NCBI GenBank assembly: GCA_020160915.1
Contig: JAIUPK010000001.1
Location: 527,645 to 591,644, forward strand
Direction of reading: 5' to 3'
Source: Actinomycetota bacterium
GTDB taxonomy: Bacteria > Actinomycetota > Actinomycetes > Actinomycetales > Microbacteriaceae
DNA: 64,000 nucleotides
Positions within the stretch are counted from its first letter, which is position 1. Each line of letters opens with the position of its first letter. Both the position numbers and the translations under genes were made by a program. Under the pieces are notes generated by a model, which did no database searches, was not told the origin of the DNA, and saw nothing but the letters and a program-made list of their open reading frames with translations. Of this stretch, positions 52,877 through 63,142 are shown one piece after another.

Positions 52877-53538
52877 CCGCATCCGTCGGCATCAACAAGT
52901 CGGAGCGCGCCTACCTCGAGATCAAGTCGAAGATCACCGACGGCAGCTTCGGTCCCGGCTACCGCCTGGTGCTCGGCCAGATCGCCAACGAGCTCCAGGT
53001 GAGCGTGGTTCCGGTGCGGGAGGCGATCCGACGCCTCGAGGCAGAGGGGCTCGTCACCTTCACCGCGAACGTCGGCGCCCAGGTAGTTGCCACGGATGCC
53101 CGCGAATACCAGTACACGATGGAGACCCTGAGCCTGGTCGAGGGAATGGCGACGGCGATGGCCGCACCGAACGTGACGCCCGGCGATCTCGTGCTGGCGC
53201 GCTCGATCAACGTCGAGATGCGGGAGTGCCTGGAGCACTTCGATCCCAAGCGCTTCACGGAACTCAACCACGAGTTCCACGCGGTGATCTTCGAGCACTG
53301 CAGTAACCTGCACATCCTCGATCTGGTGCACCGCGGGTGGAACAGGCTCGCGACCATCCGTGAGTCGACGTTCGCTTTCGTTCCCGGGCGCGCCCAGCGT
53401 TCCGTCGAAGAGCACGACCACATCCTCGACCTCATCGAGGCGAAGGCCCCGGCGCTCGAGATCGAGATCGCAGCCCGCTCCCATCGCCTCGCGACTCTTC
53501 ACGAGTACCTCGAGTACCAGAAGTCGCAGCAGTCCTGA
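52873..53538 (+). CDS. GntR-family transcriptional regulator (FCD type)
   Basis: 221 aa from the GTG at 52873, with GGAGGAG upstream; it overlaps the preceding stop (GTGA). The N-terminal winged helix is LVLGQIANELQVSVVPVREAIRRLEAEGLVTF, and the C-terminal helical effector domain has the HEFHAVIFEHC and HDHILDLIEA histidines of the FCD fold, which often bind metal and an organic acid. It likely represses the operon it is part of and is released by a pathway acid. Confidence 0.9.
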   Translation: MTASVGINKSERAYLEIKSKITDGSFGPGYRLVLGQIANELQVSVVPVREAIRRLEAEGLVTFTANVGAQVVATDAREYQYTMETLSLVEGMATAMAAPNVTPGDLVLARSINVEMRECLEHFDPKRFTELNHEFHAVIFEHCSNLHILDLVHRGWNRLATIRESTFAFVPGRAQRSVEEHDHILDLIEAKAPALEIEIAARSHRLATLHEYLEYQKSQQS

Positions 53539-53577
53539 GTCGCGACGCGACCGAAACCCATACCCCTTGGAGCACCG

Positions 53578-55077
53578 ATGACACAGCACCACGTTCCCGA
53601 AGACCTTCCCACCCATCTCCAGCACTTCATCGGCGGCCAGTGGGTCGACAGCATCGGCGGGGAGACCTTCGACGTGCTCGACCCCGTGTCCAACCAGAAC
53701 TACGCGACCTGCGCCGCTGGCCAGAAGGCGGACATCGACCGTGCCGTCGCCGCGGCGAAGCAGGCATTCGACAGCGGGCCGTGGCCGCGCCTGAAGCCGC
53801 GCGACCGGTTCCGCGTTCTGAACCGCATCGCCGACCTGGTCGAGGAGCGCGATGCACGCCTCGCAGAGCTCGAGACCTTCGACACCGGGCTGCCCATCAC
53901 CCAGGCGCTCGGGCAGGCCCAGCGCGCCGCGGAGAACTTCCGCTTCTTCGCCGACCTGATCGTCGCTCAGGCCGACGACGCGTACAAGGTGCCCGGCACC
54001 CAGCTCAACTACGTCAACCGCAAGCCGGTCGGTGTTGCGGGCCTCATTACACCGTGGAACACCCCGTTCATGCTGGAGAGCTGGAAGCTCGCGCCCGCCC
54101 TGGCCTCGGGATGCACCGTGGTGCTGAAGCCCGCCGAGTTCACCCCGCTCTCCGCGAGCCTCTGGGCCGAGATCTTCCGCGAGGCCGGTGTGCCCGATGG
54201 CGTGTTCAACCTCGTCAACGGCATCGGCGAGGAGGCAGGCGCCTCTCTCGTGGCCCACCCCGACGTTCCCCTCATCTCCTTCACCGGTGAGACCACAACG
54301 GGCAAGATCATCTACCGCTCGTGCGCCGACAACCTCAAGGGCATGTCCATGGAGCTGGGGGGTAAATCCCCTGCGGTCGTCTTCGCCGACGCCGATCTGG
54401 ATGCCGCGATCGACTCGACCCTCTTCGGTGTCTTCTCCCTCAACGGCGAACGCTGCACGGCCGGCTCGCGCATCCTCGTCGAGCGCTCGATCTACGACGA
54501 GTTCTGCACCCGCTATGCCGAGCGCGCCAAGAACATCGTGGTCGGCGACCCGCACGACCCGAAGACCGAGGTGGGTGCGCTCGTGCATCCCGAGCACTAC
54601 GCCAAGGTCATGAGCTACGTGGAGGTCGGCAAGACCGAGGGTCGACTTCTTGCGGGCGGTTCGCGCCCGGAGGGGCTGGACGAGGGCAACTACGTCTCAC
54701 CGACGGTGTTCGCCGACGTCGCACCGACCGCCCGGATCTTCCAGGAGGAGATCTTCGGACCGGTCGTGGCGATCACCCCGTTCGATACCGACGAGGAGGC
54801 CCTCGCGCTCGCCAACGGTGTGCGCTACGGCCTCGCCGGCTACATCTGGACGAACGACCTGACGCGCGCCCACACGTTCGCCCAGAATGTCGAGGCCGGC
54901 ATGGTGTGGCTCAACTCCCACAACGTGCGCGACCTGCGCACCCCGTTCGGCGGAGTCAAGGCCAGCGGTCTCGGCCACGAGGGCGGCTACCGCAGCATCG
55001 ACTTCTACACCGACCAGCAGGCGGTCCACATCACGCTCGGACCGGTGCACACAGCGCGTTTCGGCGCCACCCGATAG
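53578..55077 (+). CDS. hpaE: 5-carboxymethyl-2-hydroxymuconate semialdehyde dehydrogenase-like ALDH
   Basis: 499 aa aldehyde dehydrogenase. The general base Glu is in MELGGKSP and the catalytic Cys in NGERCTAGSRI; the NAD segment is FTGETTTGKII. It is close to HpaE/HpcC, which oxidises the ring-cleavage semialdehyde of homoprotocatechuate to the acid. Placement between regulator and dioxygenase in the hpa order supports this substrate. It is 39 nt downstream of the GntR gene. Confidence 0.92.
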   Translation: MTQHHVPEDLPTHLQHFIGGQWVDSIGGETFDVLDPVSNQNYATCAAGQKADIDRAVAAAKQAFDSGPWPRLKPRDRFRVLNRIADLVEERDARLAELETFDTGLPITQALGQAQRAAENFRFFADLIVAQADDAYKVPGTQLNYVNRKPVGVAGLITPWNTPFMLESWKLAPALASGCTVVLKPAEFTPLSASLWAEIFREAGVPDGVFNLVNGIGEEAGASLVAHPDVPLISFTGETTTGKIIYRSCADNLKGMSMELGGKSPAVVFADADLDAAIDSTLFGVFSLNGERCTAGSRILVERSIYDEFCTRYAERAKNIVVGDPHDPKTEVGALVHPEHYAKVMSYVEVGKTEGRLLAGGSRPEGLDEGNYVSPTVFADVAPTARIFQEEIFGPVVAITPFDTDEEALALANGVRYGLAGYIWTNDLTRAHTFAQNVEAGMVWLNSHNVRDLRTPFGGVKASGLGHEGGYRSIDFYTDQQAVHITLGPVHTARFGATR

Positions 55078-55104
55078 CCCCAGACACTCGAAGAGGAGAA
55101 CACC

Positions 55105-56178
55105 TTGTCCAGCCCCATCCCCGTCCCCACCAGCCCGGCGCCCGACATCCTGCGCTGCGCGTACATGGAACTCGTCGTCACCGACCTGGCCAGGTCGCGC
55201 GAGTTCTACGTCGACGTGCTCGGACTCGTTGTCACCGAGGAGGATGACGAGGCCATCTACCTGCGCTCCTTCGAGGAGTTCATCCACCACAATCTGGTGC
55301 TGCGCAAGGGACCGGTTGCCGCCGTCGCCGCCTTCTCGTTCCGAGTGCGCAGTCCCGAGGACGTCGACGCAGCCGAAGCGTTCTACACCGAGCTCGGATG
55401 CCCGACCGACCGTCGCGCCGGCGGCTTCGTCAAGGGCATCGGCGACTCGCTGCGCGTCGTAGATCCTCTCGGCTTTCCCTACGAGTTCTTCTACGAGACC
55501 ACCCACGTGGAGCGCTTGGCCTGGCGCTACGACCTGCAGTCGCCCGGCGCCCTCGTGCGCCTCGACCACTTCAACCAGGTCACCCCCGAGGTGCCGCGCG
55601 CCGTCGGCTTCATGGAGTCGCTGGGCTTCCGCGTCACCGAGGACATCCGCGACGATCAGGGAACGGTCTACGCGGCGTGGATTCGGCGCAAGCCGACCGT
55701 TCACGACACCGCGATGACAGGTGGCGATGGCCCGCGCATGCACCACGTGGCGTTCGCGACCCACGAGAAGCACAACATCATCGCCATCTGCGACAAGCTC
55801 GGAGCGCTGAGGCTGTCCGACCACATCGAGCGCGGACCCGGACGTCACGGGGTGTCCAACGCCTTCTACCTGTACCTGCGCGATCCCGACGGTCACCGCG
55901 TCGAGATCTACACGCAGGACTACTACACCGGAGACCCCGACAACCCGCTCGTGTCATGGGACGTGCACGACAACCAGCGTCGCGACTGGTGGGGCAACGC
56001 CGTCGTTCCGAGCTGGTACACGGATGCCTCGCTCGTGCTCGACCTCGAGGGCAATGTGCAGCCCGTGGTCAAGCGCGCTGAGCCGAGCGAACTCGAGGAG
56101 ACGATCGGTGCCGACGGCTTCTCCTACACTCGCAAGGGCGAGACGACCGAGGGCTTCAAGCTCGGTCATCAGCTCTGA
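55105..56178 (+). CDS. hpaD: 3,4-dihydroxyphenylacetate 2,3-dioxygenase
   Basis: 357 aa from a TTG, with AGGAGAA upstream. It resembles the Mn/Fe homoprotocatechuate dioxygenases of Arthrobacter and Brevibacterium in length and sequence. Metal ligands are His in VRLDHFNQV, His in MHHVAFAT and Glu in HRVEIYTQDY. It opens the ring of homoprotocatechuate next to the hydroxyls. The TTG start is supported by the ribosome site and by the family start. It lies 27 nt after the dehydrogenase gene. Confidence 0.92.
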   Translation: MSSPIPVPTSPAPDILRCAYMELVVTDLARSREFYVDVLGLVVTEEDDEAIYLRSFEEFIHHNLVLRKGPVAAVAAFSFRVRSPEDVDAAEAFYTELGCPTDRRAGGFVKGIGDSLRVVDPLGFPYEFFYETTHVERLAWRYDLQSPGALVRLDHFNQVTPEVPRAVGFMESLGFRVTEDIRDDQGTVYAAWIRRKPTVHDTAMTGGDGPRMHHVAFATHEKHNIIAICDKLGALRLSDHIERGPGRHGVSNAFYLYLRDPDGHRVEIYTQDYYTGDPDNPLVSWDVHDNQRRDWWGNAVVPSWYTDASLVLDLEGNVQPVVKRAEPSELEETIGADGFSYTRKGETTEGFKLGHQL

Positions 56179-56209
56179 GAATGGTGTGACTACATGAGCG
56201 GAGCGCACG

Positions 56210-56995
56210 ATGCTTGACGACGCTACCTTGACCGCGATCGCGGATGAGCTCCTCGAAGCACAGCGAAGCGGGGTGCCGATCCCCCTCATCACGGCCCGCC
56301 ATCCGGGCATGACTGTCGAGGACTCCTACGCGATCCAGCGCATCTGGGCCGACCGCAAGCGTGCCGGCGGCAGTCGCCTCGTGGGCCGCAAGATCGGGCT
56401 CACCTCGAAGGTGATGCAGGTGGCCACGGGCATCAGCGAGCCCGACTACGGGGTGATCTTCGACGACATGGTCCACCAAACGGGTGCGCGCATCGAGATC
56501 GACCAGTACATCAACACCCGCATCGAGGTCGAACTCGCCTTCGTCTTGGGCAGACCGCTCAGCGGCCCGAACTGCACAATCACCGATGTGCTGGATGCGA
56601 CGGCCTACGTCATCCCCGCGCTCGAGATCCTCAGCTCGAACATCGAGATGGAGGGCAGGACCATCGTGGACACGATCTCGGACAATGCGGCCATGGGGGC
56701 GATGGTCGTCGGCGGCACCCCGACCAAGCCGTCCGACGTCGACCTGCGGTGGGTCGCTGCCCTCCTCTATCGCAACGAGACGATCGAGGAGACGGGGGTG
56801 GCGGCGGCGGTGCTGGGTCATCCCGCGGCGGGGGTGCACTGGCTCGCCAACAAGATCTACGCCCACGGCGACTCGATGGCTGCGGGCGAGATCATCCTCG
56901 CCGGATCGTTCACCCGGCCGATGTGGGTGTACAAAGGCGATACCGTCCACGCCGACTACGGACCACTCGGAGCCATCACATGTCAGTTCGTCTAG
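56210..56995 (+). CDS. hpaH: 2-oxo-hepta-3-ene-1,7-dioate hydratase
   Basis: 261 aa. KIGLTSKVMQVATGISEPDYGVIFDDM and RIEVELAFVLGRPLSG (metal-site E-x-E) with HPAAGVHWLANKI identify the hydratase/4-oxalocrotonate decarboxylase group, and the hpa context selects HpaH. It hydrates the oxo-hepta-ene-dioate to the 4-hydroxy acid. It begins 31 nt after hpaD and overlaps hpaI by 16 nt. Confidence 0.9.
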   Translation: MLDDATLTAIADELLEAQRSGVPIPLITARHPGMTVEDSYAIQRIWADRKRAGGSRLVGRKIGLTSKVMQVATGISEPDYGVIFDDMVHQTGARIEIDQYINTRIEVELAFVLGRPLSGPNCTITDVLDATAYVIPALEILSSNIEMEGRTIVDTISDNAAMGAMVVGGTPTKPSDVDLRWVAALLYRNETIEETGVAAAVLGHPAAGVHWLANKIYAHGDSMAAGEIILAGSFTRPMWVYKGDTVHADYGPLGAITCQFV

Positions 56996-57789
56996 AGCCA
57001 CCGCTTTCGTTCGCGTCTCGCCTTCGGGATTCGACTCGCGCCCTGGTGGGCGTCTGGGTGTGCTCGGGAAGCCCGACGGTCGCTGAGATCTGCGCGGGGT
57101 CGGGAGTCGACTGGGTCCTCATCGATTCCGAACACGCCCCCAACGGCCTCGAGTCGATCCTCGCTCAGCTCCACGCGGTGCAGGGCTATCCCGCGACGCC
57201 CGTGGTGCGCACACCGCACGGCGATCCCAACCTGATCAAGCAATACCTCGACCTCGGCGTGCAGAACCTCCTGGTGCCGATGGTGAACACTGCGGCCGAC
57301 GCGGAACAGCTGGTGCGAGCGGTGCGCTATCCCCCGCTCGGGATGCGCGGCGTGGGCAGCGCGCTCGCCAGGGCCTCCCGGTGGAACCGGGTCGACAACT
57401 ACCTGCACCGGGCGGGCGAGTTCATCTCCCTGTTCGTGCAGGTCGAAACCGGCGCCGCCGTCGGCAACATCGACGAGATCCTGTCGGTCGACGGCATCGA
57501 CGGTGTGTTCGTGGGCCCGTCCGATCTAGCCGCGAGCATGGGCCTGCTCGGCCAACAGGACCACCCCGATGTTGTCGCCGCCGTCGAGCACGTCATCGCT
57601 CGTGCACGGCAGGCCGGTCGTCCCGTCGGAGTGAACGCCTTCGCCCCCGCTCTAGCCGAGCGCTACATCGATGGCGGTATCGACTTCATCCTCGTGGCCG
57701 CCGATGTGTCGCTTCTCGCGCGCTCGACGGAGGAGATCGCCGCGCGCTTCATCGCCGACACGTCTGACGAGCGCCGCACCAGCTACTGA
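56980..57789 (+). CDS. hpaI: 4-hydroxy-2-oxoheptanedioate aldolase
   Basis: 269 aa from the ATG at 56980. A class II aldolase of the HpcH/HpaI family: VDWVLIDSEHAPNGLES, GMRGVGSALARASRW, and VQVETGAAVGNIDEILSVDGIDGVFVGPSDLAASMG. It cleaves the hydroxy-oxo-heptanedioate to pyruvate and succinic semialdehyde, ending the pathway. Last gene of the operon. No succinic semialdehyde dehydrogenase is seen in the window. Confidence 0.93.
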   Translation: MSVRLEPPLSFASRLRDSTRALVGVWVCSGSPTVAEICAGSGVDWVLIDSEHAPNGLESILAQLHAVQGYPATPVVRTPHGDPNLIKQYLDLGVQNLLVPMVNTAADAEQLVRAVRYPPLGMRGVGSALARASRWNRVDNYLHRAGEFISLFVQVETGAAVGNIDEILSVDGIDGVFVGPSDLAASMGLLGQQDHPDVVAAVEHVIARARQAGRPVGVNAFAPALAERYIDGGIDFILVAADVSLLARSTEEIAARFIADTSDERRTSY

Positions 57790-57870
57790 CGCGCGCCGTC
57801 GATTCGGCCTACCGTCGTTCGTCGTCCCCACGAGCGGACGCCACCGGGGTGACCGCGTCGGGAGGTGTGC

Positions 57871-57969
57871 ATGGCCGAGGCGACGGACGTTCGCGACGAG
57901 GAGCAAGCGGGCCGGGACATCCGGTGGATCGACCGGATCCCCGCGCCGGTGTGGATCCGGGTGCTGTGA
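57871..57969 (+). CDS. Possible 32-residue small protein
   Basis: An ATG 5 nt after GGAGG opens a 32-codon frame with an acidic start (MAEATDVRDEE) and a hydrophobic, Trp-rich end (RWIDRIPAPVWIRVL). It lies in the 250-bp gap between hpaI and the sigma-factor genes. It might be a small membrane-edge peptide, or the remnant of a longer gene. Only the ribosome site argues for it. Confidence 0.3.
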   Translation: MAEATDVRDEEQAGRDIRWIDRIPAPVWIRVL

Positions 57970-57976
57970 TGCCGGA

Positions 57977-58003
57977 TGTCGAAAAACGGTGTGCCCCTTC
58001 GTC
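57977..58003 (+). promoter_or_regulatory. ECF42-type sigma promoter, TGTCGA-N17-CGTC
   Basis: TGTCGA at 57977-57982 and CGTC at 58000-58003 with a 17-bp spacer, 37 bp upstream of the YciI/DGPF gene. As I recall it, the ECF42 target motif is TGTCGA then CG(A/T)C, so this fits autoregulation by the encoded sigma factor. Confidence 0.65.
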
Positions 58004-58040
58004 GCCCTGCCATAGCGTGTGATCAACGAAGGAGACACCG

Positions 58041-58376
58041 ATGAAGTACATGATGTTCGTCGCCACCGATCCGGAGGCCGAGCCGTACGATCCCGCGCAG
58101 GACAACATCCAGGAGTGGGTGGCCGAGATGGTCGCCCGAGGTGTCAACCTGCACGGTGATCGGCTTCGTCCCATCGAGGATGCCACGCTCGTGCGGGTGC
58201 GCAACGGCGAGGTCCTGGTCACCGACGGACCCTTCACGGAGTCGAAGGAATGGATCGCCGGCTACGACATGCTCGAGGCCGCCGACCTCGACGAGGCGAT
58301 CGAGATCGCCTCGAAGCACCCGATGGCGCGATTCGGGCGGATCGAACTGCGACCGGTGTGGCCGTTCGAGGAGTAG
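58041..58376 (+). CDS. YciI/DGPF-family protein, partner of ECF42 sigma factor
   Basis: 111 aa with a GAAGGAG ribosome site. KYMMFVATDPEAEP at the start and the family DGPF motif in VTDGPFTESKEWIAGYDMLEAADLDEAIEIASKHP. Such DGPF proteins are encoded with ECF42 sigma factors in actinobacteria and are thought to be among their targets. The downstream sigma gene overlaps its end. The biochemical role is not known. Confidence 0.92.
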   Translation: MKYMMFVATDPEAEPYDPAQDNIQEWVAEMVARGVNLHGDRLRPIEDATLVRVRNGEVLVTDGPFTESKEWIAGYDMLEAADLDEAIEIASKHPMARFGRIELRPVWPFEE

Positions 58377-59613
58377 CTCCGGCGGTCGCTGACGCGGTGG
58401 CCACCGCGCACGGATCGGAGTGGGCTCGCGTGGTGTCCACTCTGATCCGTGTCACCGGCGACTGGTCGCTCGCGGAGGACTGCACGGCGGAGGCGTTCGA
58501 GGCCGCGCTGGCGACGTGGCCTCGCGACGGCATCCCCACCAACCCCGGCGCGTGGCTTACCACTGTGGCGAAGAACCGAGCCCTCGACCGCCTGCGGCGC
58601 GCGGCCACATTGGCCCGCAAGCTGGAGGAGATGACGGCGGTGACCGAGTTGGAGCACCTCGACCCCGAGCTGTCCGACTTCCCCGACGACCGACTGCGGC
58701 TGATCTTCACCTGCTGCCACCCGGCGCTCAGCCTCGAGGCGCGTGTCGCGCTGACCCTGCGCACCGTGGGTGGCCTGACGGCCGCCCAGATCGCGCGGGC
58801 GTTCCTCGTGTCGGAGGCGACGATCGCCCAGCGAATCGTGCGGGCCAAGCGCAAGATCACCGAAGCGGCGATCCCGTACCGGGTGCCCGAGGCGCACCTG
58901 CTCGCAGAACGACTCAGCGGAGTGCTCGCGGTGCTGTACCTGGCCTTCAACGAGGGCTACTCGGTGGTGGCTCACACGAGCATCGCCGACGAGGCGATCC
59001 GCGTGACGCGCGCGCTCGCGCAGCTGATGCCCGGCGAGCCCGAGGTCACCGGGCTCCTCGCCCTCATGCTCCTGCAACACTCGCGCCGCCGCGCGCGCCT
59101 CGACGCAGAGGCAGTGCCCCTCACCCTCGAGGAGCAGGACCGCAGCCTCTGGGATGCCGCGGCCATCGCCGAGGCCGGCGAGTTGCTCAACGGCGCGGGC
59201 CGCAGGGCCGAACCCGGCGCGGGCCGCGGGGCCGAACCCGGCCCGTACCGGCTGCAAGCCGCAATCGCAGCCGTGCACGCGACCGCGGACTCCGCGGCCG
59301 CGACCGACTGGCAGACGATCGTCGCGCTCTACGACCGGCTGCTGACCGTGACACCGAGCCCGATCGTCGAGCTGAATCGCGCCGTCGCGGTGGGCATGGC
59401 GAGCGGCCCGCAGGTCGGGCTTGCGGCGTTGGAGCGGGTCGCGGCATCCGGAGCCCTCGATGGCTACTATCTGCTGCCGGCGGCGCGCGCCGACCTGTTT
59501 CGTCGACTCGGCGACTACAGCAAGGCAGCGGCCTTCTACCGCGTTGCGTTGGCTGGGGCGCCCACGCAACCCGAGCGGGATTTCTTCGCTCGACGCCTCG
59601 ACGAGGTGGGCGG

Positions 59614-59617
<4 letters not shown>
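58358..59617 (+). CDS. ECF42-type RNA polymerase sigma factor with C-terminal extension
   Basis: About 419 aa from a GTG at 58358 that overlaps the DGPF gene by 19 nt; a later start is possible because no clear ribosome site precedes it. Region 2 is AEDCTAEAFEAALATWP with NPGAWLTTVAKNRALDRLRR, and region 4 is TAAQIARAFLVSEATIAQRIVRAKRKI. A long helical C-terminal domain (LYLAFNEGYSVV, then TPSPIVELNRAVAVGMASGP, YLLPAARADLFRRLGDYSKAAAFYRVAL) is typical of ECF42, which uses it for activity in place of an anti-sigma factor. Two Gly/Ala-Glu-Pro repeats (GRRAEPGA) interrupt it. Confidence 0.9.
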
Positions 59618-61971
<2,354 letters not shown>

Positions 61972-62045
61972 CGGGGCTCCTCGCTCGGGCTCCCGGCCAG
62001 ACTAGCCGCAGCCCCCGTCACGGCACTTCTCGAAAAACACGATCG

Positions 62046-62492
62046 CTACCAGGCGATGAGTTTCTCCGGCCGCAACTGGATGACGCTCGAGTACTTCGCC
62101 GCCATGGTCTCGAGGGTGAGGCTGATGCCGGCGAGACCGCCGCGGTACTTGGCCTCGTAGATCGCCCCGATCTCGTCGATCCACTCGGTCGCCGGGCGAT
62201 CCGAGATCGTGGCCCGGCCCTGCAGCACCGTGAGGTGTTCGCCGTCGGTGCCGGCCTCGAGATGCACGAGGGCGTGATCGCTGGCGCGCAGGTTGCGCAC
62301 CTTCGCGGTCGCGGGCTCGCTGAGCACGAGCACACTGTCGTCGTGCACGATGAACCACACCGGCACGGCATGCGGAAAGCCGTCGCGACCGATCGTCGTG
62401 AACCACGCGATGCGTTCCTCGCCGAGGCGAGCAAGGGCACGCGCGTGCACCTCGTTGGTGGGGTCGAGTAGAGAGAGGGATGCTGCGGGCAT
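62046..62492 (-). CDS. PPOX-class F420/FMN-dependent oxidoreductase
   Basis: 148 aa from the ATG at 62492. WFTTIGRDGFPHAVPVWFIVHDDSVLVLS is the split-barrel start of PPOX-type proteins close to the Rv3369-like F420-dependent group, and KVRNLRASDHALVHLEA the cofactor side. An F420 role is plausible because fgd is in the same window, but FMN is possible. The substrate is unknown. An upstream in-frame ATG adds eight residues without homology. Confidence 0.85.
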   Translation of the reverse strand: MPAASLSLLDPTNEVHARALARLGEERIAWFTTIGRDGFPHAVPVWFIVHDDSVLVLSEPATAKVRNLRASDHALVHLEAGTDGEHLTVLQGRATISDRPATEWIDEIGAIYEAKYRGGLAGISLTLETMAAKYSSVIQLRPEKLIAW

Positions 62493-62536
62493 GAGTCCAG
62501 TCTCGCCCATTCCCACGGCGTCCGGCAGGGGTCGCT

Positions 62537-62562
62537 CAGCGATGTATCGTTAACTATCGCTG
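62537..62562. promoter_or_regulatory. Candidate PadR operator, CAGCGAT-N12-ATCGCTG
   Basis: Perfect 7-bp inverted arms around GTATCGTTAACT, which itself contains the palindrome GTTAAC; TATCG is directly repeated within it. It lies 54 bp before the PadR-type gene and between two divergent genes, so autoregulation is likely. Confidence 0.55.
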
Positions 62563-62616
62563 ACAGTCGCCGGCGATCGCGGAGCATCCGCCACCTCAGT
62601 CCAGAAAGGACACATC

Positions 62617-63138
62617 ATGCGCACATCATCTTCTGCGGGATTCGACCTGTGGGAGGCCGTCGACGGTCTCCGTGAGGCGTTCGCCCCCCGGGTCTCGGGA
62701 CGCATGGGACGCGGCGACATCCGCACCGCCATCCTCGTCGCCCTCACCGAGGAGCCGATGCACGGCTACCAGATCATCCAGTCGATCGAGAAGAGCACGC
62801 GCGGTGCGTGGAAGCCCAGCCCCGGTTCGATCTACCCGACGCTGCAGCTGCTCGCCGACGAGGGACTCGTCACCTCCGAGCAGGTGGGCGAGCGCAAGGT
62901 CTACTCGCTGACCGACGCGGGCAAGGAGGCCGCGGCCGAGTTCTCCAGCGGCCCCGAGCCGTGGGAGCCGCGCCGCTCGTGGCGTACCGAGCACAACGTC
63001 GCGGTACCGAAAGCGGGTGCGAAGCTCGCACAGGCCATCGCGCAGGTTGCTCAGGGCACCCCGGAGCAGACCGAGCGTGCGGTCGAGGTCATCGACGAGG
63101 CGCGTCGCAAGATCTACGCGATCCTCGCCGAGGACTGA
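62617..63138 (+). CDS. PadR-family transcriptional regulator
   Basis: 173 aa with AAAGGA upstream. The winged helix is DIRTAILVALTEEPMHGYQIIQSIEKSTRGAWKPSPGSIYPTLQLLADEGLVTSE, with the beta wing ERKVYSLTDAGK. A C-terminal helical part follows. PadR proteins repress phenolic-acid or multidrug genes and bind small molecules directly. The start is fixed by the ribosome site. The divergent PPOX gene and the downstream kinase gene are candidate targets. Confidence 0.92.
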   Translation: MRTSSSAGFDLWEAVDGLREAFAPRVSGRMGRGDIRTAILVALTEEPMHGYQIIQSIEKSTRGAWKPSPGSIYPTLQLLADEGLVTSEQVGERKVYSLTDAGKEAAAEFSSGPEPWEPRRSWRTEHNVAVPKAGAKLAQAIAQVAQGTPEQTERAVEVIDEARRKIYAILAED

Positions 63139-63142
63139 GGGG

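Noticed and set aside
52591-54597. A 668-codon frame on the minus strand
   Set aside because: Antisense to the hpa genes, which have clear catalytic motifs.
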